Part shown: positions 1-12,400 of the stretch, piece after piece | Layout: each line of letters opens with the position of its first letter | Numbering within the stretch: position 1 is the stretch's first letter | Origin: Pristionchus mayeri | Lineage: Eukaryota > Nematoda > Chromadorea > Rhabditida > Neodiplogasteridae | Direction of reading: 5' to 3' | DNA length: 64,000 bases | Assembly (NCBI GenBank): GCA_036245805.1 | Contig: BTRK01000002.1 | Coordinates: 31,106,661 to 31,170,660, forward strand | Position numbers and translations under genes: made by a program | Notes under the pieces: model-generated | The model's input: only the letters and a program-made list of their open reading frames with translations | Databases searched by the model: none | What the model was told of the DNA's origin: nothing

Positions 1-950
1 CCCGCATGTTGAGCGATGCAGTTCATTCATCCTTCTTCATTTTATAGGCGGACGGTGTTATGACGGTCTGCGATAAAGCCAAAATAGAATAGAGCCTTTC
101 GTTTCCGCGTTTCAATCTCTTCGCGGAGACTGTTTTGACTGTTTCTTTGCAAGAAAGGTGAGCTTTCGGAAGAGTTCATGGCTTTTTGCATGGTTAACTA
201 TTGATTGCGTTCCCTCTTTCATCTTTATCGAATTTCATTAAAGGAGGAGTAAAGTCAAACGCGCGCCCGGTTGGAATATCTTTCACTTAGGGACGCACTC
301 TCTTCAAGTCGCGTGCTATCTCGCCCCCTTCCCTGAGCTTTCCCTGATCTGGCTCCCAGCCAACTAGCTATAACTCTGTTCGGAATGGAGATATCAATGT
401 GCAAATTTCGGAGCTTCTTATCGTTGTGGAGCTCTGATCAGTGCATATGATAGCTTCATAAATTGAATTTTGAGTTTACTCCTCCTTTAAAGGGATCCGG
501 ACATCAAAAATCAAGTGTGCCTTAAATTGCGTCTCATCCACCCCTTAGTTAAATGCAATAAACTAAAAAAATTAAAAAAATTATTTAAGCAATAAAAATA
601 AATAATTAAATATATAGTGTATTACTGTGGTAGCGTGTAAATTCGAAAAATTTCAAAAAATTCAAAAAATATATATTAAAATTACTGTATTGGAAGCATC
701 TTGATTATCGGTTTTCAGATCGGCTGGCCGGCCGTCTTCTTCGGCAGTTTCTTTGCTTTCTTTTACTTTTTTTCAGTTATTTATGTTGTATTTCACTGTT
801 TTGTGGCCTGAATTGTATTAGAAAAGAGGTCGGTCATGTATAATGCGGTTAGTGAAGTAATCTGCCCCTACTGAATAGCGAATGAGCGTTTTCTGATCGC
901 TTCATATTCATTCTAATTGCACGATTCTTGCTTACATTTGCTATCAGTGC
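1..950. other. Upstream non-coding stretch
   Basis: I see no gene here. It holds the TTAA-flanked MITE listed separately and an A/T-rich stretch around 560-690 before the first gene. No promoter element can be named with confidence. Confidence 0.4.
238..490. mobile_element. MITE with TTAA target duplication
   Basis: A 12-bp inverted repeat, AGGAGGAGTAAA at 242-253 and its complement at 475-486, is flanked on both sides by TTAA (238-241 and 487-490). The element is about 245 bp and has no coding capacity. TTAA duplications are typical of piggyBac and Kolobok transposons. Kolobok transposases also carry THAP domains, as does the gene starting at 951, but no link between the two has been shown. 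Confidence 0.7.
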
Positions 951-3900
951 ATGGCTACGGTTAACTGCTCCGCCTGCCCTCGTCGTTCCCACCAATGCCG
1001 CAAGATTCCCGACATTGCTGGGATGGGAAGGGAATGGCTGCTCCGCCTGAACCTCATCGACGATGAGTTCGAGCTGCTGCAAGAGAAGGTTGCTAGGATT
1101 CAAGGAGAGGGGAGGCGAGCGTGGCTTTGCCCGAACCACTTCAAAGGAAGAAACCACCTGGACCGCGAAGGCCCTGAAGACGTGAGTCATAATGTATTTC
1201 ACCTATTGGACATACTGTCACCGTTATCAGGGCCTCTCGGTTGTATAATCCAATGCTGAATCGATAAAACGCTCTTTCTTGTTTTGTAATTGATCATCGA
1301 ATTTGCCGTTTGCTTCACTACGCGTTTTTTAGCATCGTCAGAAGGGAGAAGAGCCTCCGAGGCTCAATGAGGAGAGCGATGTACAGGTACAGGGCACAAT
1401 TATTTACTTCCGAAAGACATTCGAATACTCTTATGCCCTGGGGAGGCCGAATAATATACAATCCCTGAGGAAGCAATAAAACACACATACATGTACAAGA
1501 CTATGTGACATTCCAGCCCGGAGTCTTTCAGCCAGAGCCAGCTCCTACCGTAGAGGCCATGGTCGATGCCATGTCTGACCTACTTTTCCCTCGCCTCAAC
1601 GCACCCAGTCTGGAGTATCTGGAGCATCTGGAGTACGTGCAACAATACCATTTGAAATATTTATTCAATTATGAAAGCTAGAAATGTGAACGAATAGAGA
1701 AAGATCAAACAACAGAACAGTGAAACGTTGATCATTGATTAGATTTCAAACAAATATTACCCCTTTTCACGAACTGACACGTGCCCTGATCACTAGTAGA
1801 CGCACTAGAGTGTACAAAAGTGAGAGAGCGCCACCTGGCAGATTCTTGACTAGTGGTTGTTTTGTTCACGAATTGGCTCCCTTCATTACTTGTGCTCTCT
1901 AACAGTAATAGTCGGTGAGAGAAAACGAAAACGAACTGAAGAGAGCATGCGAAGTCATTTCCCCCGTGGCACGAAAATTGAATTTCTGCCGAACTAGGCC
2001 ACGCTCTATCACATTGTAATATGGTGGAATAGTACATGAAACCAGAACACAAAACAACAATTTTAGAACGGTAAAACTTATAATTCCCTATTACAATATA
2101 GCGAGTATTATTTACATCATTTCAGTCCTACATCCGATCTCAAGAAACGACCAACACCGAAGTGACCTCTGAGACGGGTGTTCAATGTGGTCCCCCTACC
2201 CCACCCAGTCACGACTACTTCCTAGTGAAGAAAGAATGCCTTCTTTCCCTCTTCACTCGTTGCCACCAGTGTGGGAAGAAGGAGATCGAGGAGGGCACAT
2301 TCAAGTGCCGCACCGTAGGCTCGGCACTGGTCCTGCAATGGGAGTGTTTAATGTGCGAGAGAGAAGTCGAGTGGCATTCTCAGCCTATGGTCGAAAGATA
2401 CTTCGAGGGAAACCTCAAGTTGACTTCGGCCGTCCACACTACTTCTGTATCCCGCCCGGTTAGTCCATATAACTATGTTGAAAAAACAGAACAACCTAGT
2501 CCCAATGGCCGTAAAGTACAGTAGCCCGGAAACTGAATTCAGAGATTCCTGGACATGGGCAAGCTACTCGGTCTCGCACTTCCCTCTGAGCGGACAATGC
2601 GACGACAGCTCAAACGGATTGTGGTTCCCGCTGTGGATGAGGTCTTCATCAGACACATGAAACAAGCTGAGGCCACCGTGCGAACGTCCAACATAGTTAG
2701 TGAATACTCCTTGCATTACTGCTGTTATGCCCTCCCTACATCCCTTCGACAGCCCTCCCCCCCCCCCTCTCACCTGATCTCCTTCTTCTTCATCTCCCCG
2801 GCGAGGCAGCCTTCGCTGCCCACCCTCAATTGTTTCAATGAGGGGATCTACCCACTACCCCTGATTTCCCCCACCTTTGGTAGTGATCCACCATACTTCT
2901 CGCGTTCGAAAGTAGCCGAGCTCCAGACCCTGTAAAGCATAAATGTGTTAGGTATACTGTAGCATCTGAAATGACCGAGGGATACGGTAGGTATAGTAGT
3001 GATTTACAGTACGACACAATCGCAATCATTTCAAATTTCGAATTTCAGGCAGGCATTGGCATCGCAGTCGATGGGCGGTATTCCCATGTGGGCCGAACGG
3101 CACCCAATTGCACCGTTCCCTTCGTGGACATCGAGAGTAATCTCATCGTCCACGTCAAGAATATGCATAAGGATATGCCGGGGATAGGTAGTGTTAGTTG
3201 GAGTGAGTAATGATTATGTCCTTCTATTCCAGATGGGGTGAGTGGTCGTATGGAGAAGGAGGGAGTGAGGATGGGGCTGAGGGAACTGCAGGCGAAGCAA
3301 CTCGTGGTTAGTCATCAACAAACACTGACCCATAATATACAAACTAGGAATGGTTTTTCAATGAATGGTTTATTTAATTCTCCTCCGATCGGATCGGTGA
3401 GAGATCATTGAGAAGTAAGAGTCATTTGGTGATAAACCATTCCTAATTGAAACGGGAACCATGCTGGTTTGCTTTAGATCACATCGCTCGTATCTGATAA
3501 TGATGCCAAGATATCCAAAATGATGCGTGATCTCTTTCCTGGAATTCAGCATCACTTGGACTTCTGGCACATTGTCAAGAATCTGAACAAGGCGCTTCGC
3601 GAGGTACTCAAAATAACTTAGTTGACACAACAATATACTCAGAATATAGTATAGCACAAATAGCAATATTTGCATTCAGCTAACAAAGCGCAAAGACTGC
3701 CCTCGCATCGAGCACTGGCGACGCGAGCTGATCGACCACTGCTACTTCGTCCATGGAAAGTTCGAGAAGGACAGGACGAAGGGAGTAGAATACATGAAAA
3801 GTTCGCTCGCTCACGTCGCTGGGTGGAATAAGAATTTTGAGAAGGTTAGCATGAATGTTGGAATGATTAATGAGCAGTATTAGTACACATTAGTACCCAT

Positions 3901-5087
3901 GCACGTTAATAAATATGTACTTCAGGCCCCCTTCTTGAAAGGTATCAGCGAATGCCTCCACGATGCTCTCCCCGATGCTTCACATCACGAGATCGATCCG
4001 AAAAGCGCTGAGTTCGCTCATCTGAAGGAGGTCATCCTCAAGCCTTCCTTCATCCTCGCCCTGGAACGAGCCTCCCCCAAGAAGAACACGTCACCATGCG
4101 AATGGTTTAACAGCTTGCTGAACATCTACGCGCCCAAGCGGATAGCCAGGTTAGTAATCAATACCGTCATTACCTCCACTAATTGAAACGTCTAATATCC
4201 AGTTATTAACTCATCTATTTAGTTCGGCTGTGGCTTACGAGGATAAGGTGAAGATGGGGGTGTTGCACCACAACACCATTGCGATGGCAGGCGTGCTCGG
4301 AGTGAGAAAGGAGAAGTCCTCCTACCAGACAAGAGCAAAGGGTAGAGAGGCAAAGTGTGTGAAGAGGAAGATGGAATCAGTGGACCAGTACTGGAGGAGA
4401 GAAGTTAGTATATTCAAACTAAATTAGTTCATCGAGCTATGCCGAAATTGTTAACAAAAAAAATATGTCTAACTAATATCTTGTCAGGTCTGGGATGAGG
4501 TGGAAGGAGTGGTCCGTGAGATGAAGGATGCTTCATTCCTCAAGAGGAAGGGAATCCCGACTCCAATCGCTACATGGCTGCTCTCTATGCCGATGAGGAG
4601 GAGTCGGAAGGCGATTCGAAGGGAGATGAGAGCGATGTCTCCATTGAGTACGGAGGGGCATACGGAGCACGAGGAAGGAGATGATACAGGCGAGTCCCGA
4701 GTAGAAGAAGTGCCAGTGGGAGAGGAGGGAGCTGAGGTAGTGGATGCCTCCTCTGGACCAGACTGGGATGAGGGAGAAGATGAGAAGAAGGTCGCCGGTG
4801 TTGGGAGTGGACGAGGAAGAGGAAGTGGAAGAGGGCGAGGGAGAGGACCTCGGCGAGGCCGCGGCAGGGGAAGAGGAGCATCCAGTGGGAAGGGAAGAGA
4901 GAAAGCTGATCGAGAGACGGAAGGAGAAGACGAGGAAGAGCCATCTACGAAGCAGGGAAGGAAGAGGAAAGCGAAGAGAGGGCAGGAAGATGGAGAAGAT
5001 GGAGAAGATGAGGGATCCGACGGCGACTCGACGTACGAGCCACCCAAGAGAGGGCGAGGAAGAGGGCGAGGGAAGAAGCAAGCATAG
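951..5087 (+). CDS. THAP-type zinc finger / DDE transposase-like protein, 12 exons, apparently intact
   Basis: Exons: 951-1181, 1333-1386, 1517-1636, 2126-2458, 2543-2695, 3049-3187, 3233-3306, 3478-3603, 3680-3844, 3926-4149, 4223-4403, 4488-5087. All junctions are GT-AG and all phases fit, giving 799 aa. The first exon has a THAP-like C2CH pattern: CSAC near residue 7, then CPNHF about 55 residues on. Exon 4 has a second likely zinc-binding cluster (CHQC ... CLMC). The core has three acidic motifs: VDGRYS (exon 6), VSDNDA followed by DFWHIVK (exon 8), and CEWFNSLL...PKR (exon 10). These match a D-D-E transposase core shared by many metazoan transposon-derived proteins. The C-terminus is acidic with RG-rich repeats. 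The combination suggests a Kolobok- or P-like origin (inference). No terminal inverted repeats were found at the gene ends, so it may be domesticated. A decayed paralogue lies at 61124-63384. Confidence 0.8.
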
Positions 5088-5430
5088 GTGGGGGTAGAGG
5101 GTAGGGATCATGCAGGGTTCGTGCGTTATTGTTAGGATAGACATACAGTGAAACACTTGTTTAATCTCCATTTTCATACTTACTTGACGTGTGGTGTTGT
5201 TGATGTTGTTGTTGTTGCATTGTCCCATCGTCGTCTGGATGGCGCGTCTTTGATCTGCAAAAAATGGAATCGTTGTGAGAATTTATTAAATTGATTATGG
5301 ATGAGACACATTTCAAACATCTTTAGACTCTTCTGTGCTCTATACTAAATACGTAGAGACTCAGTCTGTTGGTAGAGACTAACCAACAGACTGAGGGACA
5401 CCACCATAGATGTGCGGGAATTGTATCGGG
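5088..5430. other. Intergenic region with one exon-like segment on the minus strand
   Basis: On the minus strand, 5254 to 5184 is open, begins after a good acceptor (TTTGCAG) and ends at a consensus donor (GTAAGT). It would encode a short Thr-rich stretch. No neighbouring exon joins it, so it may be a stray exon or chance. Nothing else is recognisable. Confidence 0.2.
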
Positions 5431-5806
5431 GGGGGGGGGGGTGCCCATCCGGATGGGCACCCCCCCCCTCGACGTATAGGGGTCATGGTCAAAAATCGAT
5501 CGGTAGGTCAAGACTAAGTACCGTAACCAATCGATAGTACAGTACACCCTGATACCGTATATGGATACCGTAACCCGCGAATATCGGAAACTAACTTTAT
5601 TTTTAAAAACTCCTGGTACCGTGCCCAATCGATTGTACAGTACCCATGTCACTACCGTAACCCAGTTACATGGGTCAGATCCAGTTCCAGGGTGTACTGT
5701 ACAATCGATTGGTTACGGTACTTAGTCTTGACCTACCGACCGATTTTTTTACCATGACCCCCTATACGTCGAAGGGGGGTGCCCTCCCCCCCCCCCCCGA
5801 TTACGG
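5430..5806. mobile_element. Foldback (palindromic) element, short version
   Basis: Inverted arms of about 90 bp (roughly 5470-5560 and 5690-5785) flank a short centre. The left end is a small perfect hairpin: a G-run, TGCCCATCC, its complement, and a C-run (about 5431-5468). The right end has a weaker G-run/C-run hairpin (5775-5800). The arm sequence, with repeated motifs such as GGTCATGGTCAAAAA and GTACCGTAACC, is the same as in the larger foldback at 56535-57388. No coding capacity. I could not find a convincing target duplication. Confidence 0.75.
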
Positions 5807-5970
5807 TATCCCCATACCATAAGCAAAGTACGGTACTTAGGGAACGGTGAAGTCATGAGCTACTCCTACTCTACACTTGTGAGTATGGCCACTACATTAA
5901 ATCAAATTCAAGATTCTGCAAACATAAAAATAAAAAAAGTAAAGCACCAAGGTATTCGGGATAATCTTAC

Positions 5971-6676
5971 TGAGGGGACTCAGCCATCTCCTGATTGAAG
6001 CATGCAGAGAAGGGGTGTGCCTGGTAGAAGCGCACCAGTTCGTAATCGATGTTCATGTTTCTGGAAAGAAGGCAGTAATGAAACATTTGCCAAGACGTGA
6101 TAAGCTATGCGGTTGACTGGCGATCGTAGGATTCAGGGTTGTTTTCGTACTCCCTCATTCCAGTGTTATTGCTCATGTGCAAGTATTGTATCAAAGGCTA
6201 GTCCCATGATCACCGTCAGGAGTAAACGAACTTTAGCAACCAGATCTCACCTGAACTTCCTGAGCATGTCGATCATCTCCGCCGGCTTCATCTCTTCATA
6301 TTGCTGATTAGCTTGGTTCGCACTTCCCCAGAATCGAGCATCGGCTCAGCACGAGCGGTCTAAAACAAAAGAGATTGTGGGAAAATGAAGAAATAACAAA
6401 TTAGGAAAACGAACAACGAAAACATTGAAACGATCTTACTGGAGAGCAGCTGGTAATCTCGAGACGATCATCCTCGACAGCGACGAGACCAGTGAGTAGT
6501 CCCTGGCAAGCCTCACCAGCAACCTTAACAACAAGAATAAATGGAGAAATTCAGGCTCGACATACTTCACTCATGCCAGCGTACAGTTCGCTGTCTACAT
6601 GCTTGACGATCTTCATTAAGACCAGAGAATCAATTTGAACTTAGTTCACGTTCGGGGCGGAGATTTGCGCCATCAT
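5971..6676 (-). pseudogene. Partial, disrupted copy of translation initiation factor eIF3 subunit H
   Basis: Four colinear exon-like blocks with GT-AG borders are present: 6566-6676, 6440-6523, 6251-6359, 5971-6060. They read as the N-terminal MPN region of eIF3H: QIDSLVLMKIVKHVDSELY, EACQGLLTGLVAVEDDRLEI, MKPAEMIDMLRKFR, NMNIDYELVRFYQAHPFSAC. eIF3H is a scaffold subunit of the translation initiation factor eIF3. The first block has an in-frame TAA (641-643 of the 6000s) between the start region and the conserved domain, and the third block has a one-base frameshift before MKPAEMID. Only about the first third of the protein is present. Introns are kept, so this is a partial genomic duplicate, not a retrocopy. 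Confidence 0.8.
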
Positions 6677-6939
6677 GGTGGACCTGTAAATATAGACTGT
6701 GAGCGGTTCAAAGATCTCGCAACCAAACGGAAACATGATGATTTAACTATAATACATATCAAATTCGTGATTTCGTATTAGCGTGCCTTGCCAACACTAG
6801 TGTAAAAAAGATGCTAATAAGGAGAAGCTAATATATATCAGTGTATGCAACGCAAAACATGCAAGCATTTCTGATTGCCCAATGCAAGGAACAACTCAGT
6901 TTTCATACTACTCATTTCAATGGGCGTAGCCCAACAAAC

Positions 6940-7870
6940 CTAGAGGGAGGGGGGCGTCTCCTGCTTGACATTGGTCGCCGCCAGGAACTCCTTGCCGTTG
7001 GCGACGCCGATGTGGGCGCCCTCCCGCTTCACCAGTTCCTCCTTCGAGAGGTTGTGCGCCTGTATTTTAAATAATTACATATAATTTTAAATGTTGACCA
7101 ATAATGAAACGACAAGCAAGTTGAATAATACACGTGCAAGTATAGTGTGGCTCGTGAGAGTACTCCCGAAGCAGCACTCTAGTAACGCAGTCTAGTTTCT
7201 TCAAATTCTCACTCACTTTCTCGGTCGTTCCTCGGTCGGGCAGGTGGATGGTCTCGACCTTGACGAAGAAGTTGTACTTCATGTAGTCGGGATTCGTCAG
7301 CACCGCTCAGTAGTAGTGGTAGGAGTTCCAGGCCTCCTCGTGGATCGCCAGCGATCCATTGGGCGCGATCTTGAGGGTCAGCGTCGGGACCTAAACAATA
7401 TAAAAATATTGATTTATCGATTAAATATGCACTAATTAACGGATAATTAGCACTCACCTTCGACTGGAGGTGGTGGATCTTGTGCGTGTACTGGCCGCGG
7501 TCGTACGAGCCGTTGAAGAGCGCGTGGATAACTCATTTTTGAGCACCTACAAAACGGGATCGATAAGTAGAGGGTAGCAGCTCATGACTGGTGGGGTGAG
7601 AAACGGAAACATGCAAGGCAGACGCGTAATTACATGGCGTGAGCGCGAGAATTGCGTCTATGGTAAACGCGGCAGAATTATTAGGTCTGGAACTCGGGAA
7701 AAGCGAGCGAGTTTCTGTATTTTTGTAAGCGGTCGGCAACATAAAATCTGGCCACATTTTTTCATTTGGCCCTAACAGACGAAGTGGAAAACACACCTTC
7801 CCCGCCGCCAGTTTCGGCCTTGCTCGCTTCTCCTCTACGGTCACTCCTCTACGGTCAGCGGAAGGACGGC
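6940..7870 (-). pseudogene. Partial, disrupted class I phosphatidylinositol transfer protein gene
   Basis: Blocks with splice borders lie at about 7797-7870, 7458-7546, 7217-7390 and 6940-7059. They read as PITP: LPLTVEE, EASKAETGGGEGV, YDRGQYTHKIHHLQSK, then VPTLTLKIAPNGSLAIHEEAW, then MKYNFFVKVETIHLPDRGT, then AHNLSKEELVKRE. PITPs carry phosphatidylinositol and phosphatidylcholine between membranes. Damage: a 14-bp tandem duplication and frameshift in the first block (near 7838-7862), a frameshift at the start of the second block, and an in-frame TGA in the third (after NSYHYY). The fourth block runs into TAG at 6940. The C-terminal two-fifths of the family's usual length (about 270 aa) is missing. 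It sits head-to-tail upstream of the eIF3H remnant. Confidence 0.8.
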
Positions 7871-9466
7871 ATGGCTGGAACGGTTAAATAAAAAATATTA
7901 ATAAAAAACAACAAAACAATCGTGGAAAACGCACTATTCCTTGACGATTACTCTCCGTGTTGCACGTTCTCCTCCGCCGACGACGGATGGACCGGCAGCG
8001 AACCGCTGAAACGGAGCGAATGAATGGTGAGGCTCGACAATAAAAGACAACACAAAGGAGGCAAAACTATTATGTAGTATCGACATTATCGAAGAAAAGT
8101 ATTACAATCGCGAGGATGGTGGGAAAAGTCGGGAACAACTAGTCAACACGCCTTCCTACACGGTAGAGCGAACGAACACCGTATATAAGAACTGAAGTCG
8201 GCATTTCCACGCTCATCTCAAGCCAAGCCGAATTAGATGAACACGCGATTAGTGAATGAGAAGCGGGTTGAGTCAGCAATATTTATATTACAAGTTGCTC
8301 GCAAGTCTAGCGAAACAATAGCAACTCGAAAAAAACAGCTAGCAAATTTGGTACCATAAGCTAAAAAAAGGTGTATTCCTGCCTAAATTCATGGTGAGCA
8401 AAGTGAATTGGGCCATTCTGAAACGGAATATAACCAGTTTTGAAAAGAAACAACGTAAAAACAAGTGGAAAACGCCGATAAATGCGGAGCCCTGTCGCGG
8501 TCGCTAGGGGAACCGGTAAATTCAAAGCCGGTAAATTGCAAAAATGGTGGGAAACTTCACCAAGGCTCACGCTACCGTTCAAATTGTTGAATTATTTTCA
8601 TTGCGAATTTTCTCCACTCATATATTTTTTAAATTTTTATTTTATTTTTCGAAATAATATGTTTTCAATAGTTGATTTCAATAGAAAGAAACCAAATAAT
8701 TTAAAAATATAAACTTTGGGGCTCCCGGATCCCTTTAATGCCTTACGGTGAAATTCAAAAGTTCACATTTAAAATATGTGATTAAATGATAAATCCTCCT
8801 GATATTCCCTTATTATGGGCTTCTACAAACACATGCATTGGCTTGTCATGTGAACGTTGTTATCAGCGTCGTTGTTTGATTACTCGCATAAGTGGTACTT
8901 AGTGACATTTATTTGAGTGAGAGTTGTGCGAAGGAAAGAAAATCTGGCATACTGTATTTCTGAATAAGTGTTTACGTTAATCAATATGAAATTAATTTCA
9001 CTCAATTACACAAGTTCGAAAAAAGGCTGCAATTTATCAGGTTGGTCCATAAGTCTTTTCCCTTTTCCACAGTTAAATATATTTGGATTTACCAGCCCTT
9101 CCTTTCAACCGATTCTCATGTGGTTTGATGCATTCAGTGAGTGCATCGACACTCTCTTTTGCGCACATTGGGTCAAGCCTATATTGTCTGCATTGCTATC
9201 ATAAGGGAAATCCAAATGCATCGAGATGCGAAAATAAAGTTAATTTTGTTTCGTCTTGTGCTCAACGGAAATCTGACATGTGACTACCATCATGCCATCA
9301 TTGAATAGCATGGTATTCGTAGTTCTGAAAACACTATTTAACCCAGCCATTCCTTGAAGGATGGGGTTCAAACTGGTGCTACTTTAAAAAGTTCATTGCT
9401 GCTTAACATAACGATAGTGCGTTTGATCCACGATATGTTCGAACACGATATGTTATACGATAACAA
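7871..9466. other. Intergenic region without a recognised gene
   Basis: Both strands were read and no conserved coding block was found. Open stretches are short and lack splice context. Around 8460-8560 there are short repeats related to AACCGGTAAATT. The stretch from 8600 to 8700 is A/T-rich. Confidence 0.4.
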
Positions 9467-12400
9467 TTAGGGCATGCAATCAATCGTGGTGAAATCAATC
9501 GGTTTTGATCCCGAAGGCGAGACGGTGTTCTTCTTGCATGGAAGAAGGGCACGATAAGGAGGAAGCGTCGTGAAATTAATAATTGGAGAAGCGAGTGAGA
9601 AGATGTTGATCACCTAAATACGAATATCACGCCTCTGACCAGAGAATCGAGCTACACTACACAATTTAGGGAATGGAAGGGCAATCGTGAAATGAGTTCT
9701 ATTTGGATTTGGACATTCTGATGCATCCCTAACTCTCCCGTGATACTATGCTATGTTGAAGCAATGACCAGGAATATATTATCTTTACATACTTTTTTGC
9801 AACTAAATATTGACAATTTTTGCAATGATTGTTAACATCGCATTAATTATAAATGTGAAATATCGAAACTGTACGGCATACAAGCATGATGAGTCGCTGT
9901 GTCATTTCGTTGCCCCAGATTTGTGTGAGATCTAGAAGAAAGAGAGTAGCACCAATCGCGCCTCCACAAGGCAGCAGCATTTGATAGGTAAGAGCCTGAA
10001 TTTTGATCAGTCAACTCTAGAATTTTACTTTGAGCACACATGTAACATATATAAATATATTTTTTAAATGATAAAGTAAATATAAACAATACGTTTGCAA
10101 TTCGTTCGTGCTGCTTCCGATCAGTTTTCTGGAATATGAAAAAAGGTAAAGGTTCAGCCATGTTAATCGATTCTACAGTCGTGAAGAGCCGACTACGCTT
10201 GGCGTAGTTCGGTACTAAGGTCGGATGGGAACTCACCGGATGTGTACCAAAAAGTACCCTTCTCCAGCATGCTCAAAATATGTTCCCTAAGTGCCAAAAA
10301 TGCTTCTGTGAAAGTTCTAAAGAAGACCCCATTTCTTGGTTCTCATCCGGGATAGTGTCGTATATTTCCGCGAGGCCGACCACAGTGCGGATTACTACGT
10401 ATCCCTTATGTCTAAAGTGCTTCAAGGGAACGTCGAAACATGAAATGTCTCGGAAAAATGATCTTATTGGTAAGATAATCTGGATAGAGTTCACAATCCA
10501 CGCTTAGTGAATTCAAACCTTTGTCCTTTTTTTACCACGGTTCCAAGTTCCAGCTCGTTCCATCAAAATTTGAAGATATTTGTTTTAAATGAGAGTCACG
10601 AAAAAAATGCAAACAATATGACATCACACCTTTCGTTATTTCCAGTAAGGGCCTTAGCTTTCAAGAGATCACTAACCTCGAGGGCAATCGTGTCGAGTAG
10701 TTTTCTGCGTACTACGAAAATAGATGTCATTACGATCGGTGAGAGAACGATGGCGTTGATCATGACGGCGAGTACTTGCTTCCCGAAGAGGTGCACGGCT
10801 GAATAGATATTGTTGGCATGCGTCCTATATTTTTAATTGAAATTGTTATTGAAGAGCGATGTTTACGAAGTAAAGGTATACTTGCGATAACGTAGCCTTC
10901 GAGTCCGAAGCGTTTCCTGTCCTCAGGTGAGGGGTCTTCTTGCACGAAATAGTAGGACATCTGATCTAATCGGATAGTGCAAAGATCTGTCTCTCCTCAC
11001 TTTTCACTGTCTCGCGGGTTAGAGAAAGCGACAAAGCATGCAAATAGAGTGTGTAAATAATGAATGTTGCACTTACACCAGGCAGTCCGAGTAGGATGTA
11101 CGTGACAAGGCAGAGGAGCCAGATTTGAGAGCGAGTTGGATGATCAATATGTACTTGATATCGTCGTAATGCACAACAGAGCATGCAAACACTAGGTCGG
11201 ATGGAAACGTTTGGTTACTATCCGGAAGGTTATCATCCGACGATGATCATCCGACCTAGAGGTTCCATTCTATGTTGTGCATTACGAGGATATCCGTCCT
11301 AGTCTCAGCATAAAACTAACGATCGTCCTTGATGTTACTAAGAATAAATAGGCGGTAGGCGAATGCGTAGAGAAGGATGATGGTTGATTGCATCACCAGA
11401 TTGAGGTGCAGAGCTAAGAGAGTATATGCAAATAATAAAAAGGTAAAGGTACATCCCGTCTTCGAGACTGGGCTCGCGGGAGAACACTGCTAGGCCAGTG
11501 TTAATATGGGCTGATTCAGTCTGGAGTGCCCACCTTTTCGCCAGACCTATTTACCTGCGTGATCTAGTCACGACTACCAGTTCCCCGTCCCCAATGGGTG
11601 GGCGCCTTGGTGGGGCGGAGAATAATGCAAATAGTATATTTTTATATTATTTATTTATTCGGTTGCAGGCTGATTGCGCAATCCCGAAGTGTATTATTCA
11701 AAAATAAAATGAATTCAAGCTCTCAGAATGCTCTGAAATTCACAAGTTGACCTATTGTAGCACCCATAAGAGCATACAGTATTATTGAAACTGGCCTAGC
11801 AGTGTTCTACCTTTACCTTTTTACTGAATAAACTGGGAAGCTTTCAACATATTCTTGGAATACGCCATAATTTGGACTAACCATGACAGATTCTGCAGAA
11901 ATTCGCACTGATGTGCGTGCAAGGACCAAGGAAGACTACGCTAGCCAACGCGCTTTCGAGATCTACGACCACTCTAAATATGACAGTTGCATTCATTCAT
12001 TCAATCAATTGATCATGTCAGACAGTATATGCTCGGGTGAGGATGGGGAGTTTCATTATAAGATACGTGCCTAACTGTTCCCAACAAGCTCGCTACAGCC
12101 GAGGCCAAATCAATAATCGCATTGTTGAGAAGGAAAACGGAGTACACACGGATCGATTTTGGTGTTCTGAAAATAGTCGTTGCGTATGCAATTGTGACTT
12201 TGTAATACACCATTTGATACCATTTTCGACATCAGCAACTGATGATAACCAAAACAGTACCCTTCTGTAGATTTTTAACAATGAATCCGTAATGTTTAGA
12301 AGGTTTCTGCTAAAATACTGGAGAAGGGTGCCATTTTTGGTCATCATACGGCTGGGTATATTCCAAGGGTGATTATCCTACCTATCGCCCGTTCAACTTA

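Noticed and set aside
4484..5228. Long minus-strand open frames rich in Ser/Pro/Leu
   Set aside because: They are shadows of the acidic and RG-rich last exon of the THAP/DDE gene on the plus strand; no independent splice or homology support.
10273..10507. Open frames in srd intron 7 on both strands as extra receptor exons
   Set aside because: The exon chain 10677-10798, 10093-10128, 9882-9995 is in phase and covers the expected loop and TM6; the intronic frames add no conserved srd motif.
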